22,199 nt of DNA from an uncultured Oscillospiraceae bacterium (GTDB lineage: Bacteria; Bacillota; Clostridia; Oscillospirales; Ruminococcaceae), in the NCBI GenBank assembly GCA_900553955.1, contig USFO01000015.1, positions 1 through 22,199 of the forward strand, written 5' to 3'. The notes beneath the pieces are model-generated. The model searched no databases and had not been told where the DNA came from. It saw nothing but the letters and a program-made list of their open reading frames with translations. Shown one piece after another: positions 8,543 through 17,622 of this stretch (its first letter is position 1; the number at the start of each line of letters is the position of its first letter). A program made the position numbers and the translations under genes.

Positions 8543-10984
8543 TCAGTTTATATCATAAGGGTCAGCCGTGACCTCAATTTTAACGAATTCTTTATTTTTT
8601 GCAAACTCTTTCAGCGCCTCGCCCATCATCTCGCAAAAAGCGTTCCCCGGACGGTACTTCACAATTAACTTCCAGCGGTATTTGTCCGCCATCTTCGCAA
8701 CGGAGGAGGGCGTGGGTCCCAGCAGGCGAATGGGCATGCCGCTGCCCTCTATCTTTTGCTCAAGCAGCTTCAAGAACGCCTGCGCCGCCTCTTTGGTCTT
8801 TATTTCGCTCTGACCGGAAAAAAGCACCGAGCCCATTCCGCAAAAGGGCGGATAAAGCATAACCTTGCGGTTGATTATCTCGTCCGCGTAGAACAGCGCA
8901 TAGTCCTGCGCGCAGGAACGCTCTATTACGCTGTGCTCCGGCGAATATGTCTGTATGTAAGCCCTGCCGGAGAGCTTTGCCCTGCCGCATCTGCCTATAA
9001 CCTGAGTGAGCAGCCCGAAGGTTCGCTCATAGCTGCGGTAATCTCCTCCGTAGAGGGACATATCCGCCGCCAGAACGCCGACAAGCGTCACATTCGGGAA
9101 GTCAAGCCCCTTTGCCACCATCTGAGTGCCCACCATTATATCGTATTTTCCCGCGGCGAAGTCCGCAAAATGCCTGTCGTGGCTGAATTTTGCCATGGTG
9201 GTGTCAAGATCCATGCGGAGTATCCTCGCTTTTGGGAAAAGCCCCGCTATTTCGTCCTCGACCTTCTGCGTTCCGCAGCCGGTATACATAACGTATTCGC
9301 TGCCGCAGGCCTCGCAGATAATGGTTGCAGGCTCGCTGTGACCACAGTAGTGGCACATAAGCTTGCCGTTCGCCTTATGATATATCAGCGGTATGTTGCA
9401 GTGCGGACATTCCTTTACCGTGCCGCAGCGGGCGCAGCGCGCCACCGTGTTATATCCCCTGCGGTTCATAAGCAGAATGGACTGCTCGCCGTGCTCAAGG
9501 TTATATTTCAGCTCCTGCGCCAACGCTTCGCTGAGCACGCCGCTATTCCCTCTCATGGTTTCCTCGCGCATATCCACAATCACCGAATTCGGCAGCTTTG
9601 CGTCTCCGTAGCGGTTTTTTATCTCGAAAAGCCTGTATTTTCCCGTTTGAGCACGGTAAAAGCTCTCTATTGACGGAGTAGCCGAGGCGAGCACCAGCGG
9701 AATTTTCAGCCTTGAGCACCGGAACATTGCCGCATCCCTTGCGTGGAATCTCGGCGCCCGGTCGGATTTATAGCTTTGCTCCTGCTCCTCGTCCATTATG
9801 ATAAGTCCGAGGTTCTTCGCCGGAGCAAACACCGCGGAGCGGGTTCCGATTATGATTTTCGCCTCGCCGGAATTTATACGCTTCCATTCGTCAATGCGTT
9901 CCCCTGCGGAAAGCGAGCTGTGCATAACCGCAACGCTTCCGCCGAAGTATGCGGTGAACTTGTTTATCATCTGCGGGGTCAGAGAAATTTCCGGAACCAT
10001 AAGAATTACCTGCCTGCCCCGCTCCGTTTCCCGCTGAATGAGCTTCATAAAGACTTGAGTTTTGCCGCTGCCGGTCACGCCGAAAAGCAGCGCCGTTTCG
10101 GCGTTGCCGGAGTCGCATATTGCGGAAATTCCGTCATACGCCCGCTGCTGCTCCTCGGACAAAACCACCTCGTTTATGTCGAGCGTCCTCACAGCGTCCC
10201 TGTACGGCGTGCGAAAGACCTCCTGCTCGTAATATTCCACCGCGCCCTTTTTCTCAAGTCCGTCTACGACGGCCTTTGTGGCGTCAGTGAAGTAGCCTAT
10301 CTCCTTTATGCAGATAAACTCCGCCTCGGAAAGCAGCTCCAGAACCTGCGCCTGCTTTTCCGTGGGCTTTTTCACAAGGCTTTCGCCCTCCGCCGCAAGC
10401 TCAAGCTGCCTTTGGGAAAGGCGAACCATCCTCTGCGTTTCGTCTCCCACCCGGCGGCGAGCCTCCTCCTCTCTGCGGAGCAGTCCCCGCTGCGCCATGG
10501 AGCTTATAAGGCTGCTGTCAGAATATCCGAACGCCTTGTTTATAGCCTTGCCCTCTGCGCCGCCTTTTTTCTTGAGCAGCCAGTTTATAATGCGCTGCTC
10601 CTCGTCGTTTGTTCCCTCTTTCGCCTCGGCGAAATACCTGTACGAGGGCTTGTAGTTCAGTCCCGGCGGGAGCATGGCCTTGACCGCTTCAAACAGCGGG
10701 CAAAAGGTGCTTCTCGCAAGGTACCTCGCCAATGCCGTAAGCTCCGGCGACAGCACCGGCTCTCTATCGAGCACCGCCGCTATGTCCTTTATCTTCACCG
10801 AAGAATCCTCCGGCTCTGCGGCGGTCTCAAAAATCATTCCCTGCCGTTTCTGTGCCCCCGCTCCGAACGAAACAAGCACCCGGCAACCGGGCTTTGCCCG
10901 CCGCTCCAGCTCCTTCGGAACGGAATAATCAAAAAGCTTATCAAAGCCGAACGCGGCCTTGTCAACTGCTATTTTCGCTATCAA
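8543..10984 (-). CDS. priA: Primosomal protein N' (replication-restart helicase PriA)
   Basis: 3'-to-5' superfamily 2 DNA helicase that reloads the replisome at stalled forks; 813 residues from the chosen start. The N-terminal 3'-DNA-binding domain (about 1-105) and winged-helix region are followed by Walker A GVTGSGKT (302-309), Walker B DEEQ (398-401) and helicase motif III SATPS. The zinc-binding cysteines are C517, C520, C526, C529, C544, C547, C557 and C560. GTQMVAKGLDFP and QVIGRCGR follow. No ATG exists near the conserved N-terminus, so I take the TTG at 10984, where family homology begins, with AAAGGAAAGGA about 11 nt upstream. The frame stays open further back, but that would overlap the topoisomerase gene. 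It begins 25 nt after that gene's stop. Confidence 0.95.
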   Translation of the reverse strand: MIAKIAVDKAAFGFDKLFDYSVPKELERRAKPGCRVLVSFGAGAQKRQGMIFETAAEPEDSSVKIKDIAAVLDREPVLSPELTALARYLARSTFCPLFEAVKAMLPPGLNYKPSYRYFAEAKEGTNDEEQRIINWLLKKKGGAEGKAINKAFGYSDSSLISSMAQRGLLRREEEARRRVGDETQRMVRLSQRQLELAAEGESLVKKPTEKQAQVLELLSEAEFICIKEIGYFTDATKAVVDGLEKKGAVEYYEQEVFRTPYRDAVRTLDINEVVLSEEQQRAYDGISAICDSGNAETALLFGVTGSGKTQVFMKLIQRETERGRQVILMVPEISLTPQMINKFTAYFGGSVAVMHSSLSAGERIDEWKRINSGEAKIIIGTRSAVFAPAKNLGLIIMDEEQEQSYKSDRAPRFHARDAAMFRCSRLKIPLVLASATPSIESFYRAQTGKYRLFEIKNRYGDAKLPNSVIVDMREETMRGNSGVLSEALAQELKYNLEHGEQSILLMNRRGYNTVARCARCGTVKECPHCNIPLIYHKANGKLMCHYCGHSEPATIICEACGSEYVMYTGCGTQKVEDEIAGLFPKARILRMDLDTTMAKFSHDRHFADFAAGKYDIMVGTQMVAKGLDFPNVTLVGVLAADMSLYGGDYRSYERTFGLLTQVIGRCGRAKLSGRAYIQTYSPEHSVIERSCAQDYALFYADEIINRKVMLYPPFCGMGSVLFSGQSEIKTKEAAQAFLKLLEQKIEGSGMPIRLLGPTPSSVAKMADKYRWKLIVKYRPGNAFCEMMGEALKEFAKNKEFVKIEVTADPYDIN

Positions 10985-11009
10985 TTCCGCGCCCGTCCTT
11001 TCCTTTATA

Positions 11010-12992
11010 TTAAGACAAATCCATATCGTCCAGATACAGATAGCCGTTTGTGGCAATATGATCCTTTCTTCCCTGCAAATCGTCGCCCAAAAGCATATTG
11101 AACTTTTGCTCCGTGGCGGCGGCTTCGCTGGGGGTAACTTTAATAAGTCTGCGGGTTTCCGGGTTCATGGTGGTGAGCCACATCATATCCGGCTCATTTT
11201 CACCAAGTCCCTTGGAACGCTGCACCGTGTATTTCGCCTTGCCGAGCTTTTCGGTAATGCGCGCCTTTTCCTCCTCTGTATAGGCAAAATAGGTGTCGTC
11301 CTTGCAGTTTATTTCGTAAAGGGGCGATTCCGCTATGAACACATACCCCTTTTCTATAAGCGTGGGAGTGAGGCGGTAAAGCATGGTAAGAATAAGCGTT
11401 CTTATCTGATAACCGTCCACATCCGCATCGGTGCAGATTACAACCTTGTTCCAGCGCAGATTTTCAAGGTCAAAGGAGGAAAGCTCCTTGTTCGCCTTGC
11501 TTTTTACCTCCACGCCGCAGCCCAAAACCTTGAGCAGGTCGGTTATAATGTCGCTTTTGAAGATTTTGTCGTAGTCCGCCTTGAGGCAGTTCAGAATTTT
11601 TCCGCGAACGGGCATAATCGCTTGAAACTCGGAGTCCCTTCCCTGCTTGCAGGCGCCCAATGCGGAATCGCCCTCCACAATGTAAATCTCCCTGCGGGAA
11701 ATATCCTTGGTGCGGCAGTCCACGAACTTCTGCACCCGGTTTGTCATATCCATGGTGGCGGTGAGCTTCTTTTTGAGGTTCATACGGGTCTTTTCCGCAT
11801 TTTCCCGGCTGCGCTTGTTGATGAGCACCTGCTCCGCGACCCTTGCGGCGTCGTCCGGATTTTCTATGAAGAAAACTTCAAGCTGATGCTTGAGGAAATC
11901 CGTCATGGCCTCCGCCACGAACTTGTTCGTAATGGCCTTTTTGGTCTGGTTCTCGTAGGAGGTCTGGCTTGAGAAGGACGAGGACACCAAAATCAGACAT
12001 TCCTCCACGTCCTGGAAGCTTATTTTGCTCTCATTCTTCAAATACTTGCCGGAGCTTTTTATATAGGCGTCAATCTGACTTACGAAAGCGGATTTAACCG
12101 CCTTTTCCGGCGAGCCGCCGTGCTCAAGATGGCTTGAGTTGTGGTAGTATTCAATGAGCTTTACCCTGTTTGAAAAGCAGCAGGCGAACTGCATTTTCAC
12201 CTTGTACTCCGGCTTGTCCTCGCGGTCGCGGCCGGTGCGTTCACCCTGCCAAAACTGCACTCCGGTAAGGGTCTGTTCGCTGCCCACAAGCTCCTTTACA
12301 TAGTCGGAAATGCCGTTCTGATAAAGATACTCGAAGCTTTCAAAGCCCCCAGTGGGCTTTTGATCCCTCAGAATGAACAGCAGTCCGGCGTTTACCACCG
12401 CCTGTCTTTTTATTGCCTCCTGAAACCATTCAAGGGGCACAATTATGTCGGTGAACACCTGATCGTCCGGCTTCCAGCGAATTTTGGAGCCTGTTTTTCT
12501 GCGATTGGTGGCTTCCTTTTTCATTCCGCCCACATTTTCGCCGTGCTCAAAATGAAGATTATACAAAAATCCGTCACGGCAGATTTCAACATCCATCCAT
12601 TCGGAGGAATACTGCGTTGAGCAAAGACCCAGTCCGTTCAGACCGAGGGAATATTCGTAATCTCCGCCCGCGTCGTATTTGCCGCCGGCGTAAAGCTCGC
12701 AGAAAAGCAGCTCCCAGTTGTAGCGCTGCTCATTGCTGTTCCAGTCCACCGGGCAGCCCCGTCCGAAGTCCTCCACCTCTATGGAGCCGTCCTTGTATCT
12801 CGTAATAACGATCCTGTCGCCGTAGCCCGCTCTGGCTTCGTCGATGGAGTTTGATATAATTTCAAAAACCGCGTGCTCGCAGCCCTCTATTCCGTCCGAA
12901 CCGAATATAACCGCAGGGCGCTTTCTTACTCTGTCCGCGCCCTTTAGGGACTGTATGCTTTCGTTTCCGTATTCCTCGCGTTTCTTTGCCAT
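11010..12992 (-). CDS. Type II DNA topoisomerase B subunit, ParE/GyrB-like
   Basis: ATPase/TOPRIM subunit of a type IIA topoisomerase, 660 residues. The GHKL ATPase domain shows EIISNSIDEA (44-53), DFGRG (75-79) and an atypical glycine loop, GLNGLGLC (117-124). The TOPRIM domain has EGDSALG (440-446, usually EGDSAGG), PVRGKILN (461-468) and TDADVDG (521-527), with acidic residues E440, D522, D524 and D526. QRSKGLGE (591-598) resembles the family QRYKGLGE motif. I chose the ATG at 12992 with GGAGG six bases upstream; the longer frame starts at a TTG without a site. It may be the topoisomerase IV B subunit. No A subunit is adjacent: priA follows, and an unrelated terminated lipoprotein gene precedes. 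Confidence 0.88.
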   Translation of the reverse strand: MAKKREEYGNESIQSLKGADRVRKRPAVIFGSDGIEGCEHAVFEIISNSIDEARAGYGDRIVITRYKDGSIEVEDFGRGCPVDWNSNEQRYNWELLFCELYAGGKYDAGGDYEYSLGLNGLGLCSTQYSSEWMDVEICRDGFLYNLHFEHGENVGGMKKEATNRRKTGSKIRWKPDDQVFTDIIVPLEWFQEAIKRQAVVNAGLLFILRDQKPTGGFESFEYLYQNGISDYVKELVGSEQTLTGVQFWQGERTGRDREDKPEYKVKMQFACCFSNRVKLIEYYHNSSHLEHGGSPEKAVKSAFVSQIDAYIKSSGKYLKNESKISFQDVEECLILVSSSFSSQTSYENQTKKAITNKFVAEAMTDFLKHQLEVFFIENPDDAARVAEQVLINKRSRENAEKTRMNLKKKLTATMDMTNRVQKFVDCRTKDISRREIYIVEGDSALGACKQGRDSEFQAIMPVRGKILNCLKADYDKIFKSDIITDLLKVLGCGVEVKSKANKELSSFDLENLRWNKVVICTDADVDGYQIRTLILTMLYRLTPTLIEKGYVFIAESPLYEINCKDDTYFAYTEEEKARITEKLGKAKYTVQRSKGLGENEPDMMWLTTMNPETRRLIKVTPSEAAATEQKFNMLLGDDLQGRKDHIATNGYLYLDDMDLS

Positions 12993-13024
12993 GTTTTCCT
13001 CCGGTACATAAAATTCCAAAATAT

Positions 13025-13053
13025 ATTATACACCTTCATGCGTTTTTTTTCAA
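13025..13053 (-). promoter_or_regulatory. Sigma-A promoter of the housekeeping operon
   Basis: On the minus strand TTGAAA (13048-13053) and a perfect TATAAT (13025-13030) are separated by 17 nt. The expected start is near 13018, leaving a leader of about 25 nt before the topoisomerase ATG. It sits between the terminator of the lipoprotein pair and the operon's first gene. Confidence 0.88.
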
Positions 13054-13075
13054 TTACAATATTATAAATAAAACG

Positions 13076-13105
13076 AAAAAGCGGCGAAAGCATAGCCTTC
13101 GCCGC
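13076..13105 (-). terminator. Intrinsic terminator after the lipoprotein pair
   Basis: An 8-bp GC-rich stem pairs 13081-13088 with 13098-13105. It is extended inward, past one mismatch, by two more pairs around a 3-nt loop. On the minus strand it is followed by TTTTT (13076-13080) and a further T-rich stretch. It lies 15 bases past the lipoprotein stop. Confidence 0.93.
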
Positions 13106-13120
13106 AAAGCACTCTGTGCG

Positions 13121-15415
13121 TTACCAGTTAATGTATTCATGCGGAACAGTTAAATAGAGGGAAAAATCCTCAAAGGAGAATGTAAATCCGTCGTCGCCGT
13201 CATCTACCCATCTAAGCTTGTAGCGCTCTTTGTCATCATAGGATTTTCTCTTATAATTCGAGCCTTTCGCGTTCTCGTACTCGTCCGAAATCATATCCCG
13301 CCAGTCGATTTCTTCGCCTGTCTGCGGATTGAAAAACACCACTTTACTGTATTTGTAATAATATGTTGTGCTTGTGTAATCGCCTCTGTTGTTGTCCACC
13401 TCAAGCGTCGGTTCCAAACTGATAAAGCAGATATACTTTCCGCCAAAGTCTCTGATATAGCTGTCAAAGCTGCCCGGATCAAAATAATTGCCCTCTGCGT
13501 CAGGGTCAAGCCCCAGCCCCTTGTAATAGCCGTAAACGGCTTCATTCGTTCCGTACTTGTTCAAATAGTCCTCTATAAATTTATTTATCTTTTTTGCACC
13601 GGGGTAGCTGTCCTCTTTAAGCAAATAATATGTTCCATAGTTATCCCCGCCGAGCAGTTTTCCATTCTTTGTGCTAAGAACTTCGCGGAACTCTTTTTCT
13701 TCCGTAACTCCGTTCGCAAGGGCGCCGCCCATTTCCCGCGGCTGCTCCGTAATCATAATGCCGTCGGGCAGTTTGTCAAACGGGAAAGTGTATCCCTCAA
13801 GGAAATATGGGTTGTCATTATCGAAATAAATTGCATCCGCCGTGATGTGCCAGCCGCTTTCCGTAAGTCCGGTAAAGTCAGTCTTAAAGTCAACCGGTCC
13901 TTCAGTCCAGTGATTAACTGTCTGGCTTCTTGCGTTTACATAGTCATTAAGCGCCTTTGCAATGTCAATGCCCTCATAGAACAGCTCCTCCGGAGCAAGG
14001 CGCTTGCCGGAAAGCATATCCCAAACCGCGGTTTCCGTGCAATAATATCTGTCGTAACCGTCCTGCACGTTATATGTATAGCCCATAGTCACCGCAACGG
14101 AAAGATAGCCGTTTTTCACCGTAGCAATAACGGCATATTTTTCGCCGTCAATTTGCGCGTTGCCATAGGGGTATGTAATTCCCGCGCTGTATGTTTTCCA
14201 CTCGCCGTCGCCCTCCGTGTTAACATCGATAAATTTCATCATGACGTCGTAATCCTCTGTAACCTTTGCGGCACTTTCGGCGATAAATTTTTTCACCTCG
14301 GTACGAAGGTTCTCATCCGCTATGAACAGCGGCTCGTAGCTTCCCTGCTCCCTGAAATTATAAATATTCCAATCAAAAGCTTCACCTGCGGGAACAAATT
14401 CATACGAAGGCACGCTGCCCGGATACTTCATTCCGGTGCCGACGGCGGCGTATTTTGCCATGGTGCTTTCCTCATAGTCAAAGCCTATGTCCTCCACCGT
14501 GGCATAGCCCGCCTTTGCTATGGCAAGCTGTCCGTCATAGCTTGTCATCCACTCCGCAAGGCGGCGCACCGCGCCCTCCTCCGGCTCGTCAGCGCGGAAA
14601 ATGGCGTAGTTGTAGCTGCTCAGCGGATATTCGCCGGAAATTATAGTCTCCTTTGTGGGCGCAGCGCCGTCAACCTTGATGAACTTGATATTGTCGCCGG
14701 TTCCGTACATATCCGCCGCGTATGCGTAGACGGAATAGCCGATTGAGCCTAATGAACCGTCATTTGGCGCGATAACGTCCATAAGCCCGCCCATGCTGCC
14801 GGGGCGCAGCTCCGTGGGCGCTTCCATAAGCGGCGTTTCGCCCATAAAGTCAATCATATAGTTCTGGCTGCCGGAGTCCATGTTCCGCTGATAGGCGATT
14901 ATTGGCTCGTCGCTGCCCCCGACCTGCTTCCAGTTGGTGATTTTGCCGGAATAAATGTCTTTAATCTGCTGCTGAGAAAGCGCATCCACCGGATTTTTTG
15001 CGTTCACCGCAAAGATGAACGCCTCTTTCACCACAGGCACTTGCTCAAGCTTTATCCCCGCTTCGTCAGCCATTTTCTGCTGCTCGGCGGAAATTGGTGT
15101 GGAGAAAATCATATCCGCGTCGCCGCTAAGCAGCCTTTTGAAGCTGCCCCATGTGGTGGTATGCGCCACGTCCTTTTCGGCCTGCTCAATGCTTTTGCCG
15201 AAAATCGCCGCGCGAACGCCCGCCTCCAGCGGAATAAGCGAGGTGGAGCCGTCGATTCGCGGAAAATTCTCCCGCAGAAAAGCAATTTCCTCGCTCACCT
15301 CCGGCTCGCTCACCGCAGAGCTGCTTTCCGGCTGAGAAATTTCCTCCTGCTGCGGCTCACAGCCGCAAAGCAGCAGCGCAAACGCCAAAGCCAATGCCAA
15401 AATCTTTTTTGTCAT
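13121..15415 (-). CDS. Lipoprotein with PstS-like binding domain and RsiV/DUF3298-like C-terminus (copy A)
   Basis: Predicted surface lipoprotein of 764 residues. A signal peptide (1-18) ends in a lipobox-like LCGC with lipid-carrying C19. A short Ser/Glu-rich linker leads to a PstS-like periplasmic-binding domain (about 45-310) with phosphate-binding-like motifs DGSTSLIPL (55-63), TNWKQVGG (160-167) and RNMDSGS (177-183). The C-terminal 400 residues are not PstS. They contain NGYLSV, SGKRLAPEELF, FDNDNPYF and later PQTGEEIDW, a layout resembling the DUF4163/DUF3298 region of RsiV-type anti-sigma sensors and seemingly present twice (about 405-555 and 600-764). That assignment is by eye. No pst transporter genes are nearby, so the domain may sense rather than import. 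ATG with AAAGGGGG upstream, 24 nt after copy B. Confidence 0.85.
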   Translation of the reverse strand: MTKKILALALAFALLLCGCEPQQEEISQPESSSAVSEPEVSEEIAFLRENFPRIDGSTSLIPLEAGVRAAIFGKSIEQAEKDVAHTTTWGSFKRLLSGDADMIFSTPISAEQQKMADEAGIKLEQVPVVKEAFIFAVNAKNPVDALSQQQIKDIYSGKITNWKQVGGSDEPIIAYQRNMDSGSQNYMIDFMGETPLMEAPTELRPGSMGGLMDVIAPNDGSLGSIGYSVYAYAADMYGTGDNIKFIKVDGAAPTKETIISGEYPLSSYNYAIFRADEPEEGAVRRLAEWMTSYDGQLAIAKAGYATVEDIGFDYEESTMAKYAAVGTGMKYPGSVPSYEFVPAGEAFDWNIYNFREQGSYEPLFIADENLRTEVKKFIAESAAKVTEDYDVMMKFIDVNTEGDGEWKTYSAGITYPYGNAQIDGEKYAVIATVKNGYLSVAVTMGYTYNVQDGYDRYYCTETAVWDMLSGKRLAPEELFYEGIDIAKALNDYVNARSQTVNHWTEGPVDFKTDFTGLTESGWHITADAIYFDNDNPYFLEGYTFPFDKLPDGIMITEQPREMGGALANGVTEEKEFREVLSTKNGKLLGGDNYGTYYLLKEDSYPGAKKINKFIEDYLNKYGTNEAVYGYYKGLGLDPDAEGNYFDPGSFDSYIRDFGGKYICFISLEPTLEVDNNRGDYTSTTYYYKYSKVVFFNPQTGEEIDWRDMISDEYENAKGSNYKRKSYDDKERYKLRWVDDGDDGFTFSFEDFSLYLTVPHEYINW
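14522..15193 (-). repeat. 672-bp identical tract, copy in lipoprotein A
   Basis: This segment (residues about 75-298 of copy A) matches 16697-17368 in copy B with no mismatch found by eye, at a constant offset of 2175 bases. Differences begin at once on both sides: TAT against GGC (plus strand) at 14519-14521, and T against C at 15194. Such a tract between otherwise diverged paralogues points to recent gene conversion or partial duplication. Confidence 0.92.
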
Positions 15416-15439
15416 TTTTTATACCCCCTTTTAACAAGT

Positions 15440-17614
15440 TTAGCTGTACCGTTCAACATTGTTTGAATCTATTTGTTCACCCGTCTGCGGGTCAAAATAT
15501 ACATCACAGGAATACGGATATGTGAATTTGCTCTCTACATAGCTGCCGTCTATCTTGTCCATTCTTATAGCAACCAGTTCCCCTGTGTAAAAGTTTATAT
15601 ACTTTCCGCCCAAATCCGTTGTGTAAAAATCCGCTCCGCCAAGTTCAAAGTACACATCGTCGCTATCAATGTCCACATTCTTCCCGGCGAAATATTTTCT
15701 CACCTTTTCCTCCGTGAAGTTCTCCTTAATGTAGCTTTCAATAAACTCGTTTATCTTTTTCGCACCGGGGTAGCTGTCCTCATAAAGCAGTTCGTATGTG
15801 CAAAAATCGTCGTCGCTTATAACCCCATGTGTCGTTGTATTTATAACTCGGAACCGCTTGCTTTCTTCAATCATGCGCGCCCTTGTGCCCACGGCACGCG
15901 GCTGCTTGGTAACCATTACATCGTCCGGCAAATCCGCCAGCGAAAACTTGTACCCATAGGCGAAGTAGGGGTTGTCGTTGTCGAAGTAAATCGCGTCCGC
16001 AGTGAGGTGCCAGCCGCCTTCCGTAAGTCCGGCGAAGTCCGCCTTCATCTTGTAAGAACCGATGAACATATCTTCTTCGCGCAGAGTTTCAACGCTTATA
16101 TACTCGTTAATTACCTTCGCGATGTCGACGCCTTCGTAGAAAAGCCCCTCCGGCGCAAGGCGCTTGCCGGAAATCATGTCCCAAACCGCCGTTTCGCTAC
16201 GATAGAATCTTTCATAGCCTTCCTGAATTTCCACATAATAAGACAGTCCGACATATACCGAAAGGTAGCCGTTTTTTATCTCAGCCTCTGTAACCAATCC
16301 TCTTGGCGTAAGGTAAGTTCCATACCAATGACTTGGGTCACCTGATTCCAGCGAACAGCTCTTTTCGATGAACTTCTGCATATTTTCTTCGTCGGCGGAA
16401 ACAGTTTTGACCGCCTCGTTCACGAAATTTTCCACCTCGCGCCGAAGCTCTTTGTCGCAGATAAACCCTGCGTTGTAAGTCCCGTTTTCGCGCTGCTCGA
16501 ATGTATAGGCATCACTATAACGGAAGTATTTTTCGCCCTCGTATTCGCGTTCTTTCTTAAACTCAATATCGTACTCATAGGGCGGCACGCTGCCGGGGTA
16601 GGCGATGCCCGTGCCCTTCGCCTCGTACTTTTTGAGGGCGCTTTGGCTGTAATCGAACCCGATATCCTCCACCGTGGCATAACCCGCCTTTGCGGCGGCA
16701 AGCTGTCCGTCATAGCTTGTCATCCACTCCGCAAGGCGGCGCACCGCGCCCTCCTCCGGCTCGTCAGCGCGGAAAATGGCGTAGTTGTAGCTGCTCAGCG
16801 GATATTCGCCGGAAATTATAGTCTCCTTTGTGGGCGCAGCGCCGTCAACCTTGATGAACTTGATATTGTCGCCGGTTCCGTACATATCCGCCGCGTATGC
16901 GTAGACGGAATAGCCGATTGAGCCTAATGAACCGTCATTTGGCGCGATAACGTCCATAAGCCCGCCCATGCTGCCGGGGCGCAGCTCCGTGGGCGCTTCC
17001 ATAAGCGGCGTTTCGCCCATAAAGTCAATCATATAGTTCTGGCTGCCGGAGTCCATGTTCCGCTGATAGGCGATTATTGGCTCGTCGCTGCCCCCGACCT
17101 GCTTCCAGTTGGTGATTTTGCCGGAATAAATGTCTTTAATCTGCTGCTGAGAAAGCGCATCCACCGGATTTTTTGCGTTCACCGCAAAGATGAACGCCTC
17201 TTTCACCACAGGCACTTGCTCAAGCTTTATCCCCGCTTCGTCAGCCATTTTCTGCTGCTCGGCGGAAATTGGTGTGGAGAAAATCATATCCGCGTCGCCG
17301 CTAAGCAGCCTTTTGAAGCTGCCCCATGTGGTGGTATGCGCCACGTCCTTTTCGGCCTGCTCAATGCTCTTGCCGAAAATCGCCGCGCGAACGCCCGCCT
17401 CCAGCGGAATAAGAGAGGTGGAGCCGTCGATTCGAGGAAAATTCTCCCGCAGAAAGGTGATTTCTTCGCTCACTTCCGGTGTGCTTTGTTCCGGCGTGCT
17501 TTCCACGGAGCTACTTTCGCTGCTCTCCGGCTGTGAAATTTCCTCCTGTTGCGGCTCACAGCCGCAAAGCAGCAGCGCAAGCGCAAGCAACACCGCAAGA
17601 ATCCTTTCTTTCAC
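15440..17614 (-). CDS. Lipoprotein with PstS-like binding domain and RsiV/DUF3298-like C-terminus (copy B)
   Basis: Tandem paralogue of the next gene downstream, 724 residues from the GTG at 17614. The signal peptide ends in the same LCGC lipobox with C19, followed by a linker about 11 residues longer than in copy A and rich in Ser, Glu, Thr and Pro. Its PstS-like domain (about 55-320) is virtually identical to copy A. The C-terminal part is homologous but clearly diverged, keeping NGYLSV, ETAVWDM, SGKRLAP, FDNDNPYF and EDSYPGAKKIN. The protein stops soon after DPQTGEQID, so it lacks about 55 residues matching the last domain end of copy A. I chose GTG because AAGGGGAG lies eight bases upstream and the N-terminus then aligns with copy A. 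An ATG at 17635 has only a weak site. A terminator lies just upstream. Confidence 0.84.
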   Translation of the reverse strand: MKERILAVLLALALLLCGCEPQQEEISQPESSESSSVESTPEQSTPEVSEEITFLRENFPRIDGSTSLIPLEAGVRAAIFGKSIEQAEKDVAHTTTWGSFKRLLSGDADMIFSTPISAEQQKMADEAGIKLEQVPVVKEAFIFAVNAKNPVDALSQQQIKDIYSGKITNWKQVGGSDEPIIAYQRNMDSGSQNYMIDFMGETPLMEAPTELRPGSMGGLMDVIAPNDGSLGSIGYSVYAYAADMYGTGDNIKFIKVDGAAPTKETIISGEYPLSSYNYAIFRADEPEEGAVRRLAEWMTSYDGQLAAAKAGYATVEDIGFDYSQSALKKYEAKGTGIAYPGSVPPYEYDIEFKKEREYEGEKYFRYSDAYTFEQRENGTYNAGFICDKELRREVENFVNEAVKTVSADEENMQKFIEKSCSLESGDPSHWYGTYLTPRGLVTEAEIKNGYLSVYVGLSYYVEIQEGYERFYRSETAVWDMISGKRLAPEGLFYEGVDIAKVINEYISVETLREEDMFIGSYKMKADFAGLTEGGWHLTADAIYFDNDNPYFAYGYKFSLADLPDDVMVTKQPRAVGTRARMIEESKRFRVINTTTHGVISDDDFCTYELLYEDSYPGAKKINEFIESYIKENFTEEKVRKYFAGKNVDIDSDDVYFELGGADFYTTDLGGKYINFYTGELVAIRMDKIDGSYVESKFTYPYSCDVYFDPQTGEQIDSNNVERYS
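16697..17368 (-). repeat. 672-bp identical tract, copy in lipoprotein B
   Basis: Partner of 14522-15193, with no mismatch found by eye. It covers most of the binding domain but neither the signal peptide and linker nor the C-terminal half. Both ends fall inside the coding sequence, so it is not a whole-gene duplicate of uniform age. Confidence 0.92.
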
Positions 17615-17622
17615 TCCATATG

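Noticed and set aside
8543..10984. DEEQ in place of DEEH and GRCGR in PriA as signs of a defective helicase
   Set aside because: The Walker A, zinc cysteines and other motifs are intact, and I recall DEEQ variants in clostridial PriA, so this is probably lineage variation.
9743..11101. Long plus-strand open frame (452 codons) opposite priA
   Set aside because: It is antisense to a clear PriA helicase, has no recognisable domain, and is an expected by-product of GC-rich codon bias on the other strand.
10959..11972. Long plus-strand open frame (337 codons) opposite the topoisomerase gene
   Set aside because: The minus-strand frame has complete ATPase and TOPRIM motifs; the plus-strand product has none.
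13847..14746. Plus-strand open frame opposite lipoprotein A, partly repeated opposite copy B
   Set aside because: The repetition follows from the duplicated minus-strand genes, and no independent coding signal is seen.
13121..17614. The two lipoproteins as ordinary phosphate-uptake PstS proteins
   Set aside because: They are about twice the usual length, carry an extra C-terminal region and have no pstC, pstA, pstB or phoU nearby.
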